Positions 1 through 11,500 of a DNA stretch of 64,000 nucleotides are shown here, piece after piece. Made by a program: the position numbers and the translations under genes. Origin of the DNA: Lichenostomus cassidix (Eukaryota; Chordata; Aves; Passeriformes; Meliphagidae); the NCBI GenBank assembly GCA_008360975.2, contig CM039194.1, positions 12,076,426 to 12,140,425 of the forward strand. Direction: 5' to 3'. The notes beneath the pieces were generated by a model, which ran no database searches, was not told the DNA's origin, and saw nothing but the letters and a program-made list of their open reading frames with translations. The first letter of the stretch is position 1; each line of letters starts with the position of its first letter.

Positions 1-316
1 ACTGACTGCAGACCAAAATCTGTGCAGCCAGCACAGTCCCACCAAAAGATGCAGCCCCTGTATTTTGGTGGGCTGAGGAACTGCCCTGGAGCTGAGTCCT
101 GCAGTTATAAGATGTTTGTGGAGAAGCTCAGCCTTTGGCTCCAGGCTATAACCCAAGCAGAAATTTCCACATGGCTCTTAGGACTGACAGATGCCAAAGC
201 CTGTGAGGATAAAGGGCTTGTGGAATCTGTTCCAGCTCTCTTGCAAGACAGTGGGGATACACCTACAGAATGTAATCTCAGAGCCCCCAGATTCTGCCCC
301 ACTCTGCCAATCTTAC

Positions 317-489
317 TGGTGATGGTGAGCGAGTGAAGCATGTCTGAGGCATTCCCTTCCCCGTTAATGGCCACGCAGCAGAAGGTGAAATTGTCACCCA
401 GCTCCTGGAAGAGGATGGTGCTCTCCACCTCCACCTCTTGGAAGGGCAACATGTTCACCACCTGGGGTCTGGAGTCATTCCGTATCAGT
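317..489 (-). CDS. CSF1R: CSF1R exon 10 (Ig5, second part); last CSF1R exon in the window
   Basis: 173 nt, phase 2 to 1, codons 437-494. The acceptor is GGACTACAG and the donor ACCA/GTAAGA. It encodes the end of Ig5, including FTFCCVAINGEGNAS. Positions 1-316 read as intron on the minus strand; no transmembrane segment is present there. Confidence 0.9.
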
Positions 490-3400
490 CTGTAGTCCTC
501 ACTGTGCCTGCAGGGATGGCAATGGGAGACAATGAGTGCTCCTCTGCAGCACAGCAGCTCACAGCTGAGTGCTGCCTGTGTCAGACCAGAGAGCAGACAC
601 AGGGAATTAGGGTTGGAGCTCTGTCAGATGTGTTACATTCTGCCCAGTTAAAGACCTCTCTCCGAGCACCACAGCCCCGTATAGACAGAGCTCTGACTGC
701 TTTTATGTGGCTCAGCAGTGTTCTGCCATCTGTCCCTTCAGTAGGACTGGTCCTCAGACACAATAGCCCTGTTCAGGCAGCTGCAGTTCCTCCCCATGAT
801 GCTGTAGCTCAGTAAATCTGGGCTCTGCAGAGCCTCAGACCTGTGGAGGTCCCAGAAAGACAACTGGGCCAGCCAGGACGAACCCTGACTGCAATATACA
901 CCAGGACACCTTTCCAAGGGATCCCCATGTTCCTTGGAAAAACATGAGGAGAACAGGAATCACAGGTGGACAATTTCTTCAAGATAAGGGCTTTTGGAAT
1001 AGAAAGTGCCCCCTCTTCTCAGGCAGTACACAAGAACCTCTTTTTTCAGCAGAGAAAAATCCCTGTTACTGGACAGGCTCTGCAGTATTGCTTGTCAGGG
1101 AGCCTACATGGTGCTGCTCAGTGAATGCTAGCCTGGCAAGGGCAGGGACACACCTTGGAGGTGCTCAGTGTCCTGGGCAGTTCTCACCTGTCTGAATGAA
1201 CAGGGCACTGGTACCACTCAATGCGTGGGGCAGGGTACCCAATGGCCATGCACTGAAGGATGCTGGAGTCATTGGCTGGCACCTTGATTCTGCACACCCT
1301 TGGAGAAGCTGTTGGGAAAGTCACATAAACGGAGAATGCTGTGACCAGAGGAAGAGCACATCCCCCATGCTCTGGTTTACTGTCCATGCATGAAACAATA
1401 AACCAGAAGAAATCCCCACGCTACACACAGGCAGGTTTGGGCTGGGTCTGTGTGCCCTGCAGGTGCTGAGCTGGAAGCAGCCTGGTACCCCAACCAACAT
1501 CTTGTTCCAGCTGGGAAGCAGCCCCAAGGGCAAGCAGGGTGAAAGAATGGGCAAGCACTTACATTTCAGAGATATACTGAAGGTAACTGATTGATTGGTC
1601 ACATTGTTGAGGGCATGAAACGTGTAGAATCCTCCCTCTCCCTCCTTCAGGCGGTTCAGGAAGAGCGTGTTGTTGTACCTGCTCATGGAGAAAAACACTG
1701 TGAAGAACACACAGGCCTTGCTCAGTGAGATGCTGCTGCTTCCTGTGCTCTGGAGCAGTGAACACCTCCAGCACTAATCCGAGGAGCCTGCTAGTTGCTT
1801 CTTCAGGGGAAGCAGGGAGGGAAAGATCATCCTTAGAGGAAATACCTTTTGCCACCAAGTGCACTTCAGTACTTCCAAAAAACTACAGGTGGGTGAATGC
1901 TCAGAAATAATTTAACATCTAAATCATTGCCTTTCAAGGGTCAGGGGATGCTGGTCCTCCTGCCTTTGGCAGAATGAGTTACTCCATGAAGTCATGCACC
2001 CTAGTGCCCACTCCCCTCTGCCCCCAGCCCATTTCTTACCCCCAGTGCAAGACAGAATTCACCCTAAAGCCATCATCGTTGCTAAGTGGCATAGTTCCTC
2101 TTGTGGATTATTTTTGGCTTCTAAGAAAATGAAAGGGGAATTGACAAAACACCCCAAAAAATGGACTTATTTTCTTTCAATCTCCTCCTGATCTCAGTTG
2201 GCTGTTTGGAAGAGCAGACTTGTGCCCTCCATTAGATCTTATTCCCATAAAAATGTTTTTGGCTTCTCTTGACATATGGCTCTCAGTGCCTCTCAGTGCA
2301 CAGAGCATGGGACAGGTCCAAGGAGCAGTGATGGAATTAAGTTTTTTGTACTGTTTATCCACCCATACAATTTTTTCCAGCAAGGAGAGTGCAGACTTGA
2401 AAAATCATGTCACAAACATGATATTGACTTCCACAAGGCTTTCTAAAGAGAAAGCTGCCAAGTTAGAGAAGGGTGGTGTCCTCGATCTGATCATACTGTG
2501 GTTTGCTAATAATACTGGAAAGAGAAGGCAGAAATGCAGAACAGTTTCCTTCTTTAAAACCAGAGAGTTTTCTGTAGAATGGGGCCTGCCTGTCTCAAGG
2601 AAATCTCTCCTGGAAACATGCCATAGCCAGTGTAGAAGACAAAGAGCACATACCAGTTGTTTCCAGACAACATTTGGCTATGAATGATTGTGGTGGTCCC
2701 AGAGCTCTTCAAGGGATTTGTGTGTTCCCAGACCCAGTGGAGAAGTTTGGGGTAAGCCTTAATGTGGATCTGCAGCTTCAAACTCTCTCCCAGAGCAACC
2801 TCCTGGCTGGTGGCTTGCTCTGGCATCAGGTACACATAACCTCTCTCTGCAGGATGGAGGAGAGAATGACCATCAGCAGCCATTTCCAGAGACCTGGAAT
2901 AAGCTTATACCAGCTCCATAAATGGATCATTATTGGAAAAAACAGCCTCAGCTGTGAGACTGCAGGAGTGAATGAAGAATTACAGAGGTTATGCTGCCAA
3001 AGGAGTACTTTTAATTTTTTTCCCCATGGCACCTTGGATTACACTGCCTGAGGAGAGCTAGAAAATCTTAGTGAAGTCTCATGGGGAAAGAAGTTTTACA
3101 TGCTGTATCCTAAGAAGTGATGAGGCTAAAACTGTAGCTCCTAATTGTTCATAAAAGACAGGCCCTTTAGCTAAAATCCTGGCTTCTCACTTGGAAGTAA
3201 CTCAGACTGAGCCCTGTTTCTGAGCTGTGGTATGCAGCAGCTTTGGATCATCAGCAAACTCCAGCCTGTGTGCTGTGAGGATGAATTTTCCATCTTGAGA
3301 TACAAACAAGTGAATAATAGACCCGAATCCCCTTATGTGGATCTCTGGCTGGAAGAGACAAAGATCTATACTCTGCTCATGAGGCTTGCCCTTTCTTCTA

Positions 3401-6400
3401 ACCAGCCTTTCCTGGTCGTCAGCACAACTTTGGTCCGTTCCCTTTTTATTGTTTCAAAGCTTCTTATAAATGCACAGAGACTGAGATGAGCACTCCAATT
3501 TTCCATCCAGAACCCAAAATATGTCCTCTGTCCCCTCAAGATATGAAGGGAACACCAGTTCCTTTCCTAGCAGCTCAATGGTTCTCATGTGAGCCCTCAG
3601 ACACAAGGGAGAATTATGTTTTCAACAACAAATCTAGGAAGAGAATGGAGGCAGAAGCAGTAAATACTCAAGGCTAGGTATGATTCAACTTCCTGGTCTT
3701 TTAGGGAAGGACTCACCTACTACCTGAAGCATTGTTGAGGCATTCCTGAATCCTACTGAATTGTTAGCTATACAGACATACTTCCCAGTGTCTTCCATAG
3801 TCACTGCTGGGATGGACAGGGTGTCATTGATGAAGTAGTTATCATTTTCAAAGTCAATCTTTTTAGTTCTCATGACCTGCCAAGCAGAGAGGGAACAGCA
3901 CACATTGGAAGGGCAGAGGACGGAACTGAACATTTAAGAGAAGCAAACACACCTCTCCTGCTCTGGGCTAGAGAGCTTGTCACTGAGAGACCCAGAGACA
4001 CATTAAACCCAAGGATCCAGGGCAGATATTCCACAGCAGTTAGGTTATAGTTGTTGTCAGCCTTCTGACTACAACTTGGCCTCACACTGTGTGATCCAAA
4101 CATGCCTTGTGTATTGTTTCAACTCCTTAATAAAGACATCAGTTATAATAAGTACTTCTAGCAAACCTAATCTAACCATCTAGCAGTTAAAAGTCAGCAT
4201 CACAGAGTTTTTGAAATGTATTGCTTTTCTTCACGCATATCTTTTCTCTGGAGACCTCTGTCCTGAACATGTTTGCTGCTTTATAAGCCCTGGCAAAGCT
4301 TGGTGGAGAAATGTTGCTTTAATAGGTAACGTGGCTCCTGTCCAACAACCTCAGCTGAAACAATATCCTGTCTTGCAGCAAGATTCTGACAATAGGCAGG
4401 TGTTTCTTAATCCTGCAGCATCCCAAATAAATTATATTCAAATTTCTACAGCTTGAATAGCTGCTTTGGTCAGGTAGTTCAAGGCTTTGCTGTGGGTGAC
4501 ACGGGTCAGTTCTTACCACCTTGTGTCCCCCAGTTTCCAGGAAAGCCCCACACCCCAACTTACTGTCTTTGCTGCTGTCACCCATCTGATGTCATACTTG
4601 TGGGAAGGAGCAATCACTCTGCAGGTGACTTGGAAAGGTTCCCCCACGATTCGCACGTGGTCCATAGGGTCCATCATCACTGACACAGGCTTCTCCAGTG
4701 CTGCACAAAGGCAACCAGGGAAAGATTCAGTGTCAGCTGGTTTCATGTGCTTTGGAGACTCCCCAGGACCTGGCTACCTTGGCTGGTGAGGCACTGGCAC
4801 AGGTTGCCCAGAGAAGTTATGGATGCCCCACCCTGGAAGTGTTCAAGGCCAGGTTAGATCTGGCCCTGAGCTCCCTGATCTAGCAGGTAGCATCCCTGCC
4901 CATGGCAGTGAGTTTGGAATGACATGATTTTTAAGGTCTCTTTCCACCCAAACTAGTTTATGATTCTATTCTATGATTCTACCTTCTACTTTCTATCCAC
5001 CTTAGTCTTCTTACCCCTGACCTTCTCCTTCCCTAGTGATCATCATTCCCTTTTGAGCATGTGTCTGTGGGGAGCAGTAAAGGAGGGGAGAACACGGCAG
5101 TCAGCACTGTGGGTTGAAAGGGAAGGGGAAGCTTCTGCCATGGTTACAGATGGAGCACCAAGGCCTGAGGACTTGCAGAATATTGGAGAGACTGGTGGAT
5201 ATTTTTCTCTGGTCTCTGACAGTGCCTGCAAAGATTTGAAGACTGCTGAACCCAGGGAAACCCATCTGAATGAAGCAATTTGCCAGAGGTTGGTGGAAGC
5301 TCCTGCAAGGAGCTTTTCCTTAATGATCTACTGTGGCCAGCTTAGTTATTGGTGGCCCTTAGGATAGCAAGAACCCCAATCCTTTACCTTCTTCCATGAC
5401 CAGTCTTATTCTTGGTGAACTCTTTATTCTTCCATTTATCTGTGCTTGGCATCGGTAAGAACCTTTATGCTTGCTTTGCACATTGTACAGTGTTACTCCT
5501 TTCTCAGCACTGAAGGAGTAGTTGGTGCCAGGTGGGAGAGGAGAGGCATCACCCATGACCAGAGTCACATTGGATCCATACTCAGGGGCCGTGATGAGAC
5601 AGGGGAGATCAACATTCCCACCTTCAATCCCCCGGATCCGGAAATCCGGGGTGTACCACACGTTATCAGGATCTGCAGAGGGGACAAGATGGGCTTGTGA
5701 ATGGGATCAGAAAATGCACTGAAGCTGAGAAATACATTCCAGCAAAAGCAAGTCTCCAGCATTGCTGCCCAGTGGGAGTTCAATGCTGGGGCAGCTCTGC
5801 TCAACGCCTGCCTGACTCAGCCTCCAAATACTCACATGACAAATCCAGCTCCAGCTAACACATTTGAGCAACCAGCTCAAAAATGTCCATGGATAAGAGA
5901 TGCTGAGAAGTATGCACACCTCTAATTAAACTTCTCGCTATGGTGCTAGTGTTGCTTATCAGACCTCCAGCTTCCCTGCTCAGGGCAGCACCTCTGGTAC
6001 TAGGGAAGGGATGAAGTCAAGTGGTAGAGCTACCACAGCTCAGCTTCTTCTGGGATAAAAGAATATTTGGGGTTCAGGTGCTGTTGTGAGGATGTAATTC
6101 ATGTGACTCTCCCTGTTATCTGAGGTACTGGCAATATGGTTCTCTGATTTGCAAATCTCATTGCTCATTACAACACGGAATAGACTTACATTCCCTTTTC
6201 AGGAAGGGAAGCCACAATGGAAGGAGGGAGAGATCCAGGAGATCCACATATACATGAAATGCAGCTCTGGACTTTACCCTAGTGCTTCAGCTTCCATTTT
6301 ATGTGGACTCACATGGCTGTGGGTGAGCCACTGCCCCACCAGGAGCCTGCACTGCTCCCCAAGCACACACACAAGCACAGCACAGCAGAAAGGAGCTGTG

Positions 6401-9400
6401 CAGTGGCTGTGCTGCCTGGAAGGAGGCTGTTCTGCCAGTGGATGTGGGAAGAGAGAAGCAGGGTTACCTCGCACAAACAGGTGGATGGCTGCAATGCCCT
6501 TGTCACTGCTGTTGACATAAGCACAAATATAGGTGCCTGTATTCCTGTAAGTGGCCGTAGGAATACTGAGAGTGCTGGTGGTGTGGTTACTGAATGTATA
6601 CTTTTTGCTATTCCATGCAACTTCAGACTCTCCTGAGCAGTGCAAGATGACAGGATCACCCGTGTTGACAACCAGGGTAGGGAGATCAGGGCTGATCACT
6701 GGAGATGCTGAGCCTGCAAGGGAAAGAGAGGGTGAGAATGCAAAAAAGATCCTAAAGATGCTCTGTTGGAGTTCAGGTTGCTGAGTACGGAGTAGTTCAG
6801 CATCAGGAAAAGGCTGAGCTTGGGATTCAGACTGGCTTTTTGGCTCATATCACTGCACCCATTCTCTGTCCCACCAGACCCATATGGCATGATACTACAA
6901 GGAATGAATTTCAGGGAAGAAACACTACCACACACCCTTCCCCCTTTCCCACTGTTTGAACATTTACAGCACTGGGACAGGAAAAGCAATCATCTGGAGC
7001 TGATTAGGGCAAATGCCAGCTTGGAAATTTTTCCTGCTGATTTTTGCCTCTTCTTACAATAGTTTTCCTTTTGTGGCAGAGCTGGAGCTCTATGAACTGG
7101 ATCAGCCCATAGCACCATTTAGCAGAGTTTAAGTCAAGTTTGGTGGATGGGGCTCTCTGTTGTATTGGTGCTGTGATGAGCTAGAACAGACCTGGACAGC
7201 TCCTGCAGAGCAGGAGGTCAGTGCATATCCTTTGGGAAGACTGGGCTTTTGCTGCCAAGCACTGAATTTTGAAGGACACCTCCTCATGTGTATCATGGAG
7301 TCACACACTGCAATCTCCTCACAGACACCAACAAAACATTGTGAAGTGAGTCAGTATTATTATTCCTTTTTGGGAGAGGAAACTGAGGCACGGAAAGGCT
7401 AAACAGCTGATGAAAGTCCATTGCTGCTGTTCATACAATACCCGAGTCCTGCAGACACCAGCATCACAACCAGCTGGAGTTCTGATGCATCTCTGCTTTG
7501 AAGATACCTTCTCTGCTGGCTGAATAAAAGGGAACCAGGGTCCTTCTCCAGCCTTAGTGTCGGAGGGAAATATTTTTTTTCCCCATTTTGCCCTGTCAGC
7601 GAGTTCTTTGAGTCACCACCTATATTTAGGGTGGGGGGAAGTGCAAAATGAATCAGTGCTGTGGGGCTGGGGAAGCAGTGGTACAGCCACCCCACGCCAG
7701 GCCCTCGGGGAGGACAGGAAACACATTGCAAATGGCTATCTGTGCTCAGGGGGCTCTGTACCCCCCTCCAGCCCCTATCCAGGGCTACTCTACCACTTCT
7801 GCTTTCCTTCCCAGTTGCTAACCCGTCCTCACATCTTAAAGGGACATACACCTTCATTCAAATAATGCTAAGCATAAAGGGAGCTGTGTAATTTATCAGT
7901 TCATTGCTCTTTGCAGGGTTCACTACAGGCAGTGATCCTCCTGCCAGGGCCACTGTCCCTGTAGCAGCCAGCAGAGGCACATCCTCATCCACTCCTGATC
8001 ACAGCCCTTTTGGGGAGGAGGGTGATGGCCAAGGTACAAATGTGTGTCCAGCTGTGCTCAGGGCTGTGCCATCCAGAGCCCACACATCAGAGCCTGAAGA
8101 GCAGCATTTAAGCTGTCTTGGGCTATTGCCTCACTCCATGAGACAAAGGGTAGACTCAAGACCCTGGAGAGTGTTGCTGGTGTGTGACAATGGCACAGTT
8201 GCCATGGGGAAGCTCAGACAAGGCCTGGATCAAACTCACTGGCCCTGTGGGGAGAAGCAGAGGACAAGGATGTTTGGAGCATGGAATATTTGACATTTTA
8301 TCTCCCTGTTTTGTTTTTTTTGTTCTTTTTTTCTTTGATGCTTTTATCTTTCTGTGGAAAGAGGAGAAGCTTCATTTATTCCCAGAGTGGAGAAAAACAT
8401 GTCCCAGAATAATTTACAAAGCTACATTTTCCACATATCTGAGGCAAAATGTTCCTCCCTTTTTGCTAAGCTCTGCTTTCTAGTGGGGCTCAATATTTCT
8501 GTTGCTTTAACTCTTTGTCACTGGATCCTGTTCCCCTCACCTACTCTTCTGCTTTGGCTGTCCCACCACATCCAAGGCTTTGGCACTATTTCATGGGGAG
8601 CCAAGTTCTTTGACTGAGAGTTGTATTCAAACTAGTTCAGTGAAAGACCATGTTGTAACTGGTCCTTGGTTTGACCACAGCAGGAGGACAAGAAAACAAA
8701 ACAGAACAAACAAGAGTCATCTCACTGTCACCAACTTATGGTTCCTACTGAGCTGCTATGGCCAGAAAAGGCTCTGGGTAGCTGCTCCCCAGGACAGAGA
8801 GGAAAAAGCCTTCAGGCTGTCACTAGAGACTCCCATCAACAACACAAGCACCACACAGGTGGAGTGAGGACAGACAAGGCAGAGACACTGAGTGCAGGAC
8901 AGGGCGAGGTGAAGGTCACCCAAGCACCCACTCCTTCATGTGTGCTGGGGTGAGTCAGAGCAGCAGATCCTTTTCCAGAATGGGGAAGCAGCGCTGCTGG
9001 GGGAGGCTCTGTCCCTGCTGACCACTGAGCAATCTTGCACGAAGCCCAAGGATGCCTCTCTTCTGCTCCCCAGCAGCTTCCGCAGCACTGCCAGTAACTG
9101 CTGGCCAGAGGTTTTACCACACTTGGGTTGTGTAACCATGACCTCTGCTTACAGCTGCAGACTCTGTCCCTGCCTCTCCCATGCCAGCCAAAACATTGCT
9201 TTCCTCTGCTGGGCGTTTGGTGAGGAAAGAGAAGTGAAGGCTGGTGAGACAGAAATGCTCAGGATCCTTACCACAAAAGCCAGACACCAGGATATTGAGT
9301 GGGTCCTGGGGAACAAAAAGGTCTGGCGCTGAGAGGGACCCATACCAGACCTGAGCTCCCTTTGTCCCACCCTCAGTGACAGCAAGGAAAAGTTTGATTT

Positions 9401-11342
9401 CTGAGGACCCCTTTCCCAGAGTCACCTACAGTATCTGATGGACTGAGGATGGAGAAAAATGTGCTCATCACAGCTCTGCTTGGGGCTTCTATCCCAGAGG
9501 TTTAGATCATTCACAATAAGAAAACAAAACTTCCAGGAGCACATCTCAAGATGGCCAAGAACAGGTGCAAGAAGACCATGTTTAAAATCATTCCTCTGCT
9601 TGATCTCAGCACCTTACCCTCCCTCAGTGGGAGTCCAAATCACAATGGCTACACCACATCAGCCCTGGGTACCTTCAGAAGATGCACTTGCAATCCAAGA
9701 GGTAGGAGAAGGAAGTCAGGCTCTGACTCCAGTGGAGGCTATTACTTTGTAGAACCTTGGAATGCTTCAGCTTTGTGCTGCAGATGGCCAGAAGTGCTTG
9801 TACTCACACACAAATGTGTGTCTAACAGTCTGGCATAAAGATGTCACTGCTGTTGACCTGCATTGCCCAGTGGCTCCAGGAACCTTTGGAGAGATCCTGA
9901 CAGCTATTATTATGATCTCTCACAGATCTGTATTAGACCTGCCTAGTCTCTATTTTCTTAAAAAAACATAAGAAATTAAAAACCCTTCAGCCTTCACAAC
10001 AGTTCTCAGCACAGCAGATCTGGAAAATTCTGCTCAACATGTTGCAAATGTCACTTGAAGTGAAACAACAAGCTAGAGGGATGCAAGTTTCCTGGGCTGA
10101 AAACATGAGCACTTGCAGTGGCTCAAGAAGGATTTGCTGACTACCTGTTACATGCTGAATGCTTTCCCCTGTGTTGTCCCTTTCCAGGGAGGACTTCACA
10201 CCACAGTCTCATTGTGTCCCCAAGAAAGCTCAGAAGGAAAATGAAGGTGAGTGCCATACAGGACCTGAGAGGTACCCAGCACTTCAAAATGCAAGATTAC
10301 TAATACTGATTTCCATCTGTTTGGTTCTAAACCTCAAAACAGGCTTAGTGACTTTTTTGAGGTTGGTGGGTTATCACCTCTTGGCCATCTCTGCAGCCTC
10401 AAAAAACAGGCGTGTTCACCTTTCCCTCCTTGGCTGCCTGAGCTCTGTTTCCATCACATCCTGGCTCTACAGCCCTGCTGTGTGTGCCAGCACCACCAGA
10501 AACCAGCAACTCTCAGACACTCCAACTGGGCATGAGGTGCTCTGGAAGGCGCCAACGAAGCTGATTTTCCTGACTCCTTCACCTACAGACCAAACATCTC
10601 CAGCTCCTTCTCCATTTGAGCAAAGTGTTATTTTGGAGACAGCTTCCCTCAGGACACAGTTTCTGCTGAACCATTCCTTCATCCTAAACCCTGTCCAGAC
10701 CCAAAGGGTTGGAAGTTTCCCTTTCCCATCTCCCCACTGCCAAGGTTCTGCCTATGCTACGTGCACCTCTCCATCTTTGTTGGCCTTATCCTGGCAGTGC
10801 TGCTGGCAGCCAAGAGCAAGCTGGGCTCCAGAGCCAACACACCCTCTTTCCACCCCTCTCCTCCCTCTCTAATTGCAGCCAGCTCTGGATGACCTTCAGA
10901 AAGCCACTACAGCCAAGTCTGCACTAAATTCCAGTGCTGCTGTCTCTTCCCTGCAATGCCACAGAGCACACACCTTCTTCCTACCTATGCAAAGGATCCT
11001 TGAACCTGCCCACAGCAGTGTCCACTTCATACAGCAGCCTCCAGAAACAGGGACCATGCCAGCCCACAGCAGCCTTTTGGGATACATGACTGGGAGCCTG
11101 GCTTCACCCTCCATCTCCAGGAGCTGAGTGCTTCTTAGTCCAGCTTCAGCACAGCCCTGTCCCCACCAAGGCCATCACCCCTCCTCACCTGAGGAGGAAT
11201 GCAGCACTCACACCTGACACCCAGGAAATCCTCACCACATCCCAAAACCCCCCTGGAGTGACGTGGGGCTTTGGGAGTCAGTGTACCTACCACGCCAGAA
11301 GCCAGCTGTGGCGAGCAGCAGCAGCAGGAGAGCAGGACCCAT
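317..11342 (-). CDS. CSF1R: CSF1R, 5' half (signal peptide and Ig ectodomain), runs off the left edge
   Basis: Class III receptor tyrosine kinase for CSF-1 and IL-34, a plasma-membrane receptor needed by macrophages, microglia and osteoclasts. Nine coding exons can be joined in frame with GT-AG introns: 11342-11291, 6713-6468, 5672-5388, 4700-4564, 3876-3717, 2846-2654, 1678-1563, 1308-1188, 489-317. They give 494 codons with no stop. The signal peptide begins MGPALLLLLLATAG, close to mammalian CSF1R. Five Ig-like domains follow. Ig1, Ig2, Ig3 and Ig5 carry the paired cysteines, while Ig4 has none, as is usual in this family, where Ig4 mediates receptor-receptor contacts. The start ATG has G at -3 and +4. 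The last visible exon ends in phase 1; the next exon (transmembrane) should lie left of position 1. Location directly downstream of PDGFRB on the same strand supports the name. The kinase half is missing only because the window ends. Confidence 0.95.
1188..1308 (-). CDS. CSF1R: CSF1R exon 9 (Ig5, first part)
   Basis: 121 nt, phase 1 to 2, codons 397-436. The acceptor is TCCCAACAG and the donor CAG/GTGAGA. It encodes SSPRVCRIKVPAN, then ILQCMAIGYPAPRIEWYQC, which parallels mammalian CSF1R Ig5 with its GYPQPNVTWLQC segment. Confidence 0.92.
1563..1678 (-). CDS. CSF1R: CSF1R exon 8 (Ig4, second part)
   Basis: 116 nt, phase 2 to 1, codons 358-396. The acceptor is CATGAGCAG and the donor AAT/GTAAGTG. 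It encodes YNNTLFLNRLKEGEGGFYTF and TFSISLK. The length is identical to PDGFRB exon 8. Confidence 0.9.
2654..2846 (-). CDS. CSF1R: CSF1R exon 7 (Ig4, first part)
   Basis: 193 nt, phase 1 to 2, codons 294-357. The acceptor is CATCCTGCAG and the donor CTG/GTATGT. It encodes ERGYVYLMPEQ and VALGESLKLQIHIKAYP. No Ig cysteine is present, as expected for Ig4. The length equals that of PDGFRB exon 7. Confidence 0.9.
3717..3876 (-). CDS. CSF1R: CSF1R exon 6 (Ig3, second part)
   Basis: 160 nt, phase 0 to 1, codons 241-293. The acceptor is GCTTGGCAG and the donor TAG/GTGAGT. It encodes DTGKYVCIANNSVG, the second Ig3 cysteine with the DxGxYxC signature, then STMLQVV. Confidence 0.92.
4564..4700 (-). 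CDS. CSF1R: CSF1R exon 5 (Ig3, first part)
   Basis: 137 nt, phase 1 to 0, codons 195-240. The acceptor is TTTGTGCAG and the donor ACA/GTAAGTT. It encodes VRIVGEPFQVTCRV with the first Ig3 cysteine, and ends in AAKT. Confidence 0.9.
4775..4981 (+). mobile_element. CR1 LINE, 5'-truncated 3' end
   Basis: The stretch GGCACAGGTTGCCCAGAGAA, followed by GGATGCCCCACCCTGGAAGT and TTCAAGGCCAGGTTAGAT, is the well-known 3' end of avian CR1 elements. It closes with TATGATTCTATTCTATGATT, that is, the short ATTCTATG-like tandem octamers that end CR1. About 205 bp, plus strand, inside CSF1R intron 4 and antisense to the gene. No target-site duplication is expected for CR1. Its close match to the family pattern suggests a fairly young copy. 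Confidence 0.9.
5388..5672 (-). CDS. CSF1R: CSF1R exon 4 (Ig2)
   Basis: 285 nt, phase 1 to 1, codons 100-194. The acceptor is CTCTGCAG and the donor AAG/GTAAAG. It begins DPDNVWYTPDF. The Ig cysteines lie in LPCLI and YRCQAQ, and a NYSF sequon matches the equivalent position in mammalian CSF1R. Confidence 0.93.
6468..6713 (-). CDS. CSF1R: CSF1R exon 3 (Ig1)
   Basis: 246 nt, phase 1 to phase 1, codons 18-99. The acceptor is CCCTTGCAG and the donor GAG/GTAACC. It encodes SPVISPDLPTL, then a first Cys in LHCSG and a second in TYICAY, forming the Ig1 disulphide pair. N-glycosylation sequons NHT and NSS are present. Confidence 0.93.
6714..11290 (-). other. CSF1R: CSF1R intron 2, expected home of the FIRE enhancer
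   Basis: A 4.6 kb intron between the signal-peptide exon and Ig1, by far the longest CSF1R intron in view. In mammals and chicken the macrophage enhancer FIRE lies in this intron. I see no exon here. Sequence of note: an AP-1 consensus TGAGTCA at 7347-7353 followed by ETS-like cores at 7363-7366 and 7376-7381, and a second TGAGTCA at 8951-8957. The 237-codon open frame at 10159-10872 on the plus strand has no recognisable protein features and is taken as chance. Confidence 0.8.
7340..7390. promoter_or_regulatory. Candidate FIRE-like core (AP-1 plus ETS/PU.1-like cores)
   Basis: TGAGTCA at 7347-7353, a TTCC core at 7363-7366 (AAAAAGGAAT on the minus strand) and AGAGGAAAC at 7375-7383 fall within 37 bp. 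FIRE in other vertebrates uses PU.1 and AP-1 sites in CSF1R intron 2. The assignment rests only on motif content and intron position, and single motifs of this size are common by chance. Confidence 0.3.
11291..11342 (-). CDS. CSF1R: CSF1R exon 2 (first coding exon, signal peptide)
   Basis: 52 coding nt, codons 1-17 plus one base. Read on the minus strand it encodes a Met followed by a Leu-rich hydrophobic stretch (six Leu in a row) and ends CGTG before the donor GTAGGT. The initiation context is GACATGG. The numbering assumes an upstream non-coding exon as in mammals; none was identified here. Confidence 0.9.
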
Positions 11343-11500
11343 GTCCCCAGGGACCGTGGTGTCCCCAGCGTGGAGCCAATGCAGCTGAAGGATCCTCTCG
11401 AGCAGTGGGTGCCTCTTCTCGTGGGCACCGTCCCCAGCGCTCCCTTGTCGGGAGCTTCTCCTTTCTGAGCTGACCACAAGTTAACAAATTCCCTATTTTG
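11343..11500 (-). promoter_or_regulatory. CSF1R: CSF1R proximal promoter and 5' UTR region
   Basis: Sequence immediately upstream of the CSF1R ATG. A RUNX core TGTGGT lies on the minus strand at 11478-11473, about 130 bp upstream of the ATG. No TATA box is evident, in keeping with the TATA-less myeloid CSF1R promoter of mammals, which is driven by PU.1, RUNX1 and C/EBP. A clear PU.1 GAGGAA site was not seen here. The transcription start cannot be fixed from sequence. Confidence 0.45.

Noticed and set aside
10159..10872. 237-codon plus-strand frame in CSF1R intron 2
   Set aside because: No protein family features; low-complexity Ser/Thr/Pro composition.
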